DNA from: a virus
Reading direction: 5' to 3' (one strand)
Virus record (IMG/VR): IMGVR_UViG_3300044701_001212
Coordinates: 1-44,561 of that record
DNA: 44,561 nucleotides
Under the pieces are notes generated by a model. That model did not search any database. It was given only the letters and a program-made list of their open reading frames with translations, and had not been told where the DNA came from. Shown in pieces: positions 40,601-44,561 of this stretch; the stretch's first letter is position 1, and every line of letters begins with the position of its first letter. Both the position numbers and the translations under genes were made by a program.

Positions 40601-43600
40601 GCAGTAGCTAGTGGCGGAACAGCCGCTGCATATAGCGTCAACGCTGGATCATCGTGGTCAGCGGCAACCTTACCTAGTTCAGGAACTTGGATTTCAGTAA
40701 CATTTTATAATGGTGTGTTTGTTGCTGTTAGATCTGGATCAACAGCCGCTGCGTATAGTACAGACGGCGGAGCAAACTGGGTCGCAGCAACTCTACCAAG
40801 CTCAACAACTTGGGAAGATGTTACAGGTGGTCTTATTGGATCATCTGCATATTTTATAGCAGTAGCCAGCGGCGGAACAGCCGCTGCATATTCGGTTGAT
40901 AACGGTGCAAACTGGGTAGCAACTGGGGCATTACCATCTAGTGCAACCTGGAGATCTGTAGTTTACGGAAATAACAGATTCTTAGCTGTAGCTAGAGCAG
41001 GAACAGCCGCTGCGATTTCTACCAACGGAGTTACTTGGACTGCGGTTGTACTCCCAACTAGCGCAAACTGGAATAACGTTTCGTTTGGTGACGATAGTTT
41101 CTTAGTAATCGCCGACGGCGGCACACAAGCGTTAACATCGTTTACAGGTGAAACAGGAAGTTGGTTAGATAGAACATTGCCTGCAAGCTCTACTTGGGAA
41201 GAATCTGCTTACGGTAATTACAGCGGCCTTGGAATTTTTGCAGTAGTTGGCAGCACCAATCAAGCGTTGAGTGTTAACCTAACATCTGCTAATCATGCTC
41301 TTGCATCCGGACCTTTTGTGATAACACAAGTTACTAGCCCAACTGCTTTTAGATATCCTGCAAGAACAACCGGTCTTATAGACTCAACAACTGCTATTAC
41401 AGGATCAGTTTATGTTCGACCTGATGCATTCTTTGTGCATAGACCGTTTGACGGAGGTGTTCAACTAGGAACCGGCGGTCCAGCACACGGATCTCAAGCT
41501 ATTCGTCAAAGTAAAAAATATGTACGTTACCAATCAGGTAAAGGTATTATGTACACAACTGGTGGACTATTTGCACCAAGTTATAACTTATCCAGCGCCA
41601 CTGCTCTAGATACCGTGGTTAATAGTTTAATTACTTTCACCACCGACGACACTGATCACGGACTTCAGCCCGGTGCAGAAATTGAAGTCATCGGAATGAA
41701 TTCATTTGAATATAACGGAGATTACATTGTTGAAAGTATTATCGATTCTCGAAGATTTAGAGTTCGTTCAGCAGTGGTTTTATCGACGACAAGTGCATCA
41801 TTAGGACCAGATTGTAAAGTTGTACTAAAAAGATGGCACGGGTCTACCGTAAGGATTGGAGCATTTGATGAACAAAACGGATTGTTTTATCAATATGACG
41901 GACAGAAAATGGCTGTTGTTAAGCGTAGCAGTACAAACCAATTAACAGGAACCGTTTCTGCTACAACAGAAAGCAATGTCTTACTTGGAAGTGGTTCTAG
42001 ATTTCAAGATCAATTAAAGGTTGGCGATAAGATCGTATTACGAGGAATGTCTCATACCGTAACTTCTATTGCTAGCCAAACTAGTTTGACCATGGCTCCA
42101 GACTGGAGAGGGGCTAACAGCATCACAGGTGCAAAGATCTGTCTGACTCAAGATATGATAATTCCTCAAGAAGACTGGAATTTAGATCCGCTAGACGGAA
42201 ACGGTACCAGTGGATATAATCTTTTACCGTGGCGTATGCAGATGTTAGGTATGCAATACTCTTGGTATGCTGCTGGTTTCATTGAATTTATGTTAAGAGG
42301 TCCCGATGGTAGATTTGTGTTCTTACATAAAATTAGAAACTCAAACGTAAACACAGAAGCATATATGAGGACAGCTAACTTACCTGTACGCTATGAAGTA
42401 GAAAACATTTCAGCTAGAGGTAAATTAAAAACCGCTATAACTGCATTGTCGACTACCTTAACTCTAACAGATGCTTACTATTTCCCAACATCTGGAATCA
42501 TTTATATCGATAACGAAATGATCGCATATAGCGGAAAATCTGGAAATACTTTGCTAGGACTAAGTCGAGCAGCATCTATGACTAATTTTAGTGCCGGTCA
42601 AAACAGAACATTTACTGCTGGGGCAGCAGCACCGCATGATATCAATTCCGGAGTTGTGTTGTTAAGTGTTACAACAACACCAACAATTAGTCACTGGGGT
42701 TCTGCATTGTTAACAGACGGTCTGTTTGATGAAGATCGTGGTTATTTGTTTAACTATGCCGCAACAGGATTAAGTGCAAGCACAACTAAACAAACAGCAT
42801 TTATGATTCGACTAGCACCTAGCGTTTCCAATGCATTGGTTGGGGATTTAGGGGAGCGAGATCTATTAAACAGAGCGCAGCTTTTATTAAGTGAAATTGG
42901 TGTTACGGCCGATACTGGAACAGGCGCCATCGTTATCGAAGGAGTTCTAAATCCAAGAAATTATCCAACTAATCCTGCAAACATTATTTGGAATGGATTG
43001 TCAAGTTCTGGTGCAGGCGGCCAGCCAAGTTTCGCACAGATAGCACTTGGCGGTTCTGTCAACTGGGGAGGTACTCCGTTAACTACATCTACTGCTATAA
43101 TCAACGGAGCGGTCCAAGCTAATTTTACAGCGACTGGAGTAGCTACTGGCGGAACAACGTATGCTAGTGCATTTAGGAATGATAGAAATACATTTATTAT
43201 TGCAACATCAACGTTTGATACTTCCGGAATACAAATTGGAGATTTATTGATTCAGGCAACCTACCTAGTAGGTAACAGAACAATTACAAATATTACCCGA
43301 AACGGTATTACAATTGGCGGCACACCATACACTATTATCACTATGAATGCCAACGCCAGCGCCACTTCTCCGAACAACACTGGAATTACGGTAACGATAC
43401 AAATTCCTCAGACAGCTGCATCTTATGCAAACACTAACTATTTGTTCTTTACTAATGCTTCTTGGAACTCGTCTGGAGCAGCTCAAGGAACTAGGGTAGC
43501 AGCGGCATTTACATCATTCCCTGCTGGTACATCAGTTTCTGGCGTACAGAGCAGGACTTTGGGATTTACAACCGTAAGGCGAGTTACATTTACTCAAAAC

Positions 43601-43876
43601 TCAAATACTACCCTTAATGCAGCAGGAACGGTAACATTTGAATTTGGTGATCCTCAATACGCATTACCGGGGGAACAAGTATTTGCGTTCGTATCAAACC
43701 CAGGTGATCGTGCAACTCTTGACTTAACCGCACTTAAAGAATTAACAACAACAGCGATTGGTGGAAGAGGTACTTTCCCTAACGGACCAGACGTGTTGGC
43801 TATTAATATTCTTAAAGTTAGCGGTACTGCTGTTCCAACTAGCGTTATTCTACGCTGGGGAGAGGCGCAGGCCTAA
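37691..43876 (+). CDS. Giant modular tail protein without carbohydrate-binding array (2061 aa)
   Basis: Third giant tail gene. It starts MAKKQIRKYVFEPGIGKDDN, then a helical CTRDVG module (nt 37882-37980), a region with IRPWDFGTDAIERMRVAAPQ, beta-rich segments, three copies of the TFxVTR...SPAND-type module (about 39401-40206), and six propeller blades (40400-41270). Further on are the SKKYVRYQSGKGIMYTTGGL, VRIGAFDEQNGLFYQYDGQK and FIEFMLRGPDGRFVFLHKIR segments, which I recall from cyanophage-type structural proteins, and a C-terminal jelly-roll-like part ending VILRWGEAQA. It has neither the eight-module array nor the C-terminal PTQRAI domain of its two relatives. Probably another host-recognition or baseplate-attached appendage. 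The last 32 bases overlap a convergent minus-strand gene. Confidence 0.82.
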   Translation: MAKKQIRKYVFEPGIGKDDNLLPNAVALLTANKSFLQAQVVAFINHNITNEISPYVGYTYASQKCTRDVGFFIDAIIHDLRYGGNVKIRQVADYFHIDGEPMIRGDVSPEVTGQQYLRDIINNFIFTNTTVSPSYNQTSVVQTKYVGQNAEAGASSRNTTLWNLLSGVIENGPGAIPTKISGISAIKVLGKIEPSELLLITNTNTGQILYNFADPTNSVSMEYKQGRSSGDGELLSDLDFPAWWQATDTITTIKLSEDTSLLTSTTDLQIFVEEAYQTIRPWDFGTDAIERMRVAAPQAMLDADFEYGLQPTKWQALGLIRSYPSLYEVPGTDLSVTAIITDASTNTGGFGSSLITVTTSGSHGFVPGQPITVKGLSPAISGFSRAEGSFLVFSVPSSISFTYYSSSKVGVFNGDSLYTTFVQIRQAGFYTGSSIGAPTFSVASNGSNLNITSKFDTPIGSFSLAFDGTAPTGGSPIQGSPLIPAGTSVSGVVGTGTIVANVLDDITDTSDTNITLVDLTGVQQGMAIDDGLNNAVFINSLEGNTVYLSGEIGQTYTGANSINTGVSGANIDGIGTSATFDVTRSGGLYVVTDSQDSSSNGINYVVGDRLLIAGTDLGGASPANDVLIAVTEVDSGGAIVGFSASGASIDGGGNYTSVASSATTSSGGAGALVDVIREGGTGAYTINLSNGGTGYQPGDTITWYGTSFDGATTANDIVILVNGVQFGTDAIVDYEIVGEPIGATGDATYTGLTATNQPVTGSSATFNITRVTGTYTVVTPVFTTPATGSGTGYAIGNRILINGSNLDGATPANNAVVTVTGVNLTGGITTATISGTAYAGDEISIYPALTISEALTGELSDGTVLNVGAIATIQVDFTSNHGLLPGTTILTSVTSTPAPAFASTARTLPASGSWTGVAFAGGTFIAVRSGAQPTAFSLDGQTWSAGGNLPSAATWTSIAAGVIGTTPTFVAVASGGTAAAYSVNAGSSWSAATLPSSGTWISVTFYNGVFVAVRSGSTAAAYSTDGGANWVAATLPSSTTWEDVTGGLIGSSAYFIAVASGGTAAAYSVDNGANWVATGALPSSATWRSVVYGNNRFLAVARAGTAAAISTNGVTWTAVVLPTSANWNNVSFGDDSFLVIADGGTQALTSFTGETGSWLDRTLPASSTWEESAYGNYSGLGIFAVVGSTNQALSVNLTSANHALASGPFVITQVTSPTAFRYPARTTGLIDSTTAITGSVYVRPDAFFVHRPFDGGVQLGTGGPAHGSQAIRQSKKYVRYQSGKGIMYTTGGLFAPSYNLSSATALDTVVNSLITFTTDDTDHGLQPGAEIEVIGMNSFEYNGDYIVESIIDSRRFRVRSAVVLSTTSASLGPDCKVVLKRWHGSTVRIGAFDEQNGLFYQYDGQKMAVVKRSSTNQLTGTVSATTESNVLLGSGSRFQDQLKVGDKIVLRGMSHTVTSIASQTSLTMAPDWRGANSITGAKICLTQDMIIPQEDWNLDPLDGNGTSGYNLLPWRMQMLGMQYSWYAAGFIEFMLRGPDGRFVFLHKIRNSNVNTEAYMRTANLPVRYEVENISARGKLKTAITALSTTLTLTDAYYFPTSGIIYIDNEMIAYSGKSGNTLLGLSRAASMTNFSAGQNRTFTAGAAAPHDINSGVVLLSVTTTPTISHWGSALLTDGLFDEDRGYLFNYAATGLSASTTKQTAFMIRLAPSVSNALVGDLGERDLLNRAQLLLSEIGVTADTGTGAIVIEGVLNPRNYPTNPANIIWNGLSSSGAGGQPSFAQIALGGSVNWGGTPLTTSTAIINGAVQANFTATGVATGGTTYASAFRNDRNTFIIATSTFDTSGIQIGDLLIQATYLVGNRTITNITRNGITIGGTPYTIITMNANASATSPNNTGITVTIQIPQTAASYANTNYLFFTNASWNSSGAAQGTRVAAAFTSFPAGTSVSGVQSRTLGFTTVRRVTFTQNSNTTLNAAGTVTFEFGDPQYALPGEQVFAFVSNPGDRATLDLTALKELTTTAIGGRGTFPNGPDVLAINILKVSGTAVPTSVILRWGEAQA
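39401..40206 (+). repeat. Three tandem copies of a ~75-residue beta module
   Basis: Approximate copies at 39401-39645, 39685-39920 and 39955-40206. Shared pattern: ATF-x-V/I-T-R, a variable turn, G-x-x-Y-x-x-G-x-x-L/I-x-I, then G-x-x-L/F-G/D-G-A-x-x-A-N-D/N and a closing strand before S-G. A fourth copy is nested in a propeller blade of the 2789-aa gene (25832-26053). Confidence 0.68.
40400..41270 (+). repeat. Six propeller blades
   Basis: Blade motifs SLDGQTW, SVNAGSSW, STDGGANW, SVDNGANW, STNGVTW and a degenerate SFTGETGSW. Three of them have full Asp-box spacing. The repeated GGTAAA-type strand before each motif makes these blades more alike than those in the other two giants. Confidence 0.7.
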
Positions 43877-44147
43877 ATTTGGATTTATCCCAGTCATGAA
43901 GTTTCTGATCTAAGTCTTTTTTAATAGTAATTAAATTAGCTCTTAGTTCAGAAATTTCAGTGGAGATTCTTCCTGTTACAAACATTTGTTGGTGGCTTCG
44001 ATCTATGTAACTAACTTGCTCTTTTAATTGCAGCAACAAATCAGTCATCTTTCTTTGAAGATTAGGATCAGTGACTTCGTTGATTCTTTTTTGATAATTT
44101 TTGTAATCATCAATAAATTTTTTGTTTGATTGTAGTTGTGGTATCAT
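43845..44147 (-). CDS. Small coiled-coil phage protein, function unknown (100 aa)
   Basis: Reads MIPQLQSNKKFIDDYKNYQK, then INEVTDPNLQRKMTDLLLQL, a middle VSYIDRSHQQMFVTGRISTE and a C-terminal helix ISELRANLITIKKDLDQKL, ending APLPSVE. Strongly helical with heptad-like spacing. The type (helix, S/G-HQQMF, helix) is one I associate with uncharacterised T4-like phage genes. Its start overlaps the stop of the upstream minus-strand gene by four bases (ATGA), so they form an operon. Its last 32 bases overlap, on the other strand, the end of the 2061-aa gene. No separate terminator is visible between the convergent genes. Confidence 0.72.
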   Translation of the reverse strand: MIPQLQSNKKFIDDYKNYQKRINEVTDPNLQRKMTDLLLQLKEQVSYIDRSHQQMFVTGRISTEISELRANLITIKKDLDQKLHDWDKSKFRPAPLPSVE

Positions 44148-44518
44148 TTTGCAAGCACCAATATAGTGTCTAATTTCGCTCTTATTAGTTGATTATTTAA
44201 TGTAGTTTTTAAACCACCGTGTAAATTTTTTGGCAACATATTAAGAGATGCCCAACATACGGTTTGTGAGTTTGATACTAAAAATTCTTGATCTACTAAA
44301 CACACATATGTACCGTATTCAAATCCTCTATCTTCACTAAGATATAATTCGATAGGCAATATTTTACCTGAAGAATATTGATCTAATAAAAGCTGAGCAT
44401 CTTCAAGTAATGTTGCATTTCTTGGAAATGTTGGTACCGTCCATTTCTCATCTTCTAAAATGAGAAATATTCTGCTGTTATTTTTTGATAAAAATAGTAA
44501 TCCGGCACGTTGTTGCAT
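44144..44518 (-). CDS. Nudix-like protein lacking the Nudix box (124 aa)
   Basis: From the second Met (44518): MQQRAGLLFLSKNNSRIFLI, then LEDEKWTVPTFPR where Nudix hydrolases have a strand and W-x-x-P-G-G, followed by a helix LLEDAQLLLDQYSSG and strands IELYLSEDRGFEYGTYVXLV (X is Cys). It ends WASLNMLPKNLHGGLKTTL plus a final helix; the L-P-x-x-L-H-x-G-L segment is common at the end of phage Nudix-type proteins. The G-x5-E-x7-RE-x2-EE box that binds metal is absent, so I infer a fold without the usual hydrolase activity. A start at 44524 (MFMQQ) is equally possible. Confidence 0.55.
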   Translation of the reverse strand: MQQRAGLLFLSKNNSRIFLILEDEKWTVPTFPRNATLLEDAQLLLDQYSSGKILPIELYLSEDRGFEYGTYVCLVDQEFLVSNSQTVCWASLNMLPKNLHGGLKTTLNNQLIRAKLDTILVLAK

Positions 44519-44526
44519 GAACATAC

Positions 44527-44561
44527 TTATGCAGGGTCTAGGTCAAATCTCCAATATCCTG
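44527..44561 (-). CDS. C-terminal end of an upstream minus-strand gene (partial)
   Basis: The minus strand is open from the window edge as GYWRFDLDPA followed by TAA (44529-44527), two bases before the ATG of the Nudix-like gene. Only ten codons are visible. The tight spacing fits an operon, but the product cannot be named. Confidence 0.35.
   Translation of the reverse strand, partial: GYWRFDLDPA

Overview
The window is about 44.5 kb of the virion-structure region of a T4-like myovirus (tailed dsDNA phage). Portal, prohead core, prohead protease (gp21-like), scaffold (gp22-like) and major capsid protein (gp23-like) lie in the T4 order on the + strand. The DNA is AT-rich. The very large tail genes with carbohydrate-binding repeats resemble what is known from T4-like phages of aquatic bacteria such as cyanophages and pelagiphages. 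The host cannot be read from the sequence.

Layout. (1) 2-2422: 3' part of a long tail protein ending in a VgrG3/lysozyme-like domain. (2) 2437-8866: head module (portal, small prohead-core gene, an inserted glycosyltransferase-like gene, acidic core protein, protease, scaffold, capsid), closed by a hairpin terminator. (3) 8931-9873: a small conserved gene and a GT25-like glycosyltransferase. (4) 9954-15251: nine small to mid-sized structural or fibre genes, including two paralogous beta-rich fibre proteins. (5) 15257-29131: two giant paralogous tail proteins (1816 and 2789 aa). Each has eight N-terminal carbohydrate-binding modules, then shuffled modules, Asp-box propellers and a shared C-terminal domain. 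(6) 29145-33670: two small structural genes, three tandem glycine- and cysteine-rich adhesin-like paralogues (9-11% Cys), and a possible fibre chaperone. (7) 33687-36556: a two-gene cassette (GT9-like glycosyltransferase and NodU/CmcH-type carbamoyltransferase) with its own sigma70-type promoter and terminators on both sides. (8) 36577-43876: three more structural genes ending in a third giant modular protein (2061 aa). (9) 43845-44561: two minus-strand genes (a coiled-coil protein and a Nudix-like remnant) convergent with the + strand block, plus the last codons of a third.

How it fits together. The head genes make and process the prohead: scaffold and core proteins are digested and the capsid is trimmed by the protease. 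The later genes build an elaborate host-recognition apparatus with carbohydrate-binding, propeller and Cys/Gly-rich tip proteins. Four sugar-related genes are scattered among the structural genes and probably modify either the host surface or the virion. A TAAATA motif, resembling the T4 late promoter, sits in eight of the few intergenic gaps, so most genes are probably late. The carbamoyltransferase cassette instead carries a host-type promoter. The strongest candidates for something new are the Cys-rich adhesin triplet, the insulated cassette, the six-blade propeller pattern with a nested module, and the near-leaderless arrangement of three genes.
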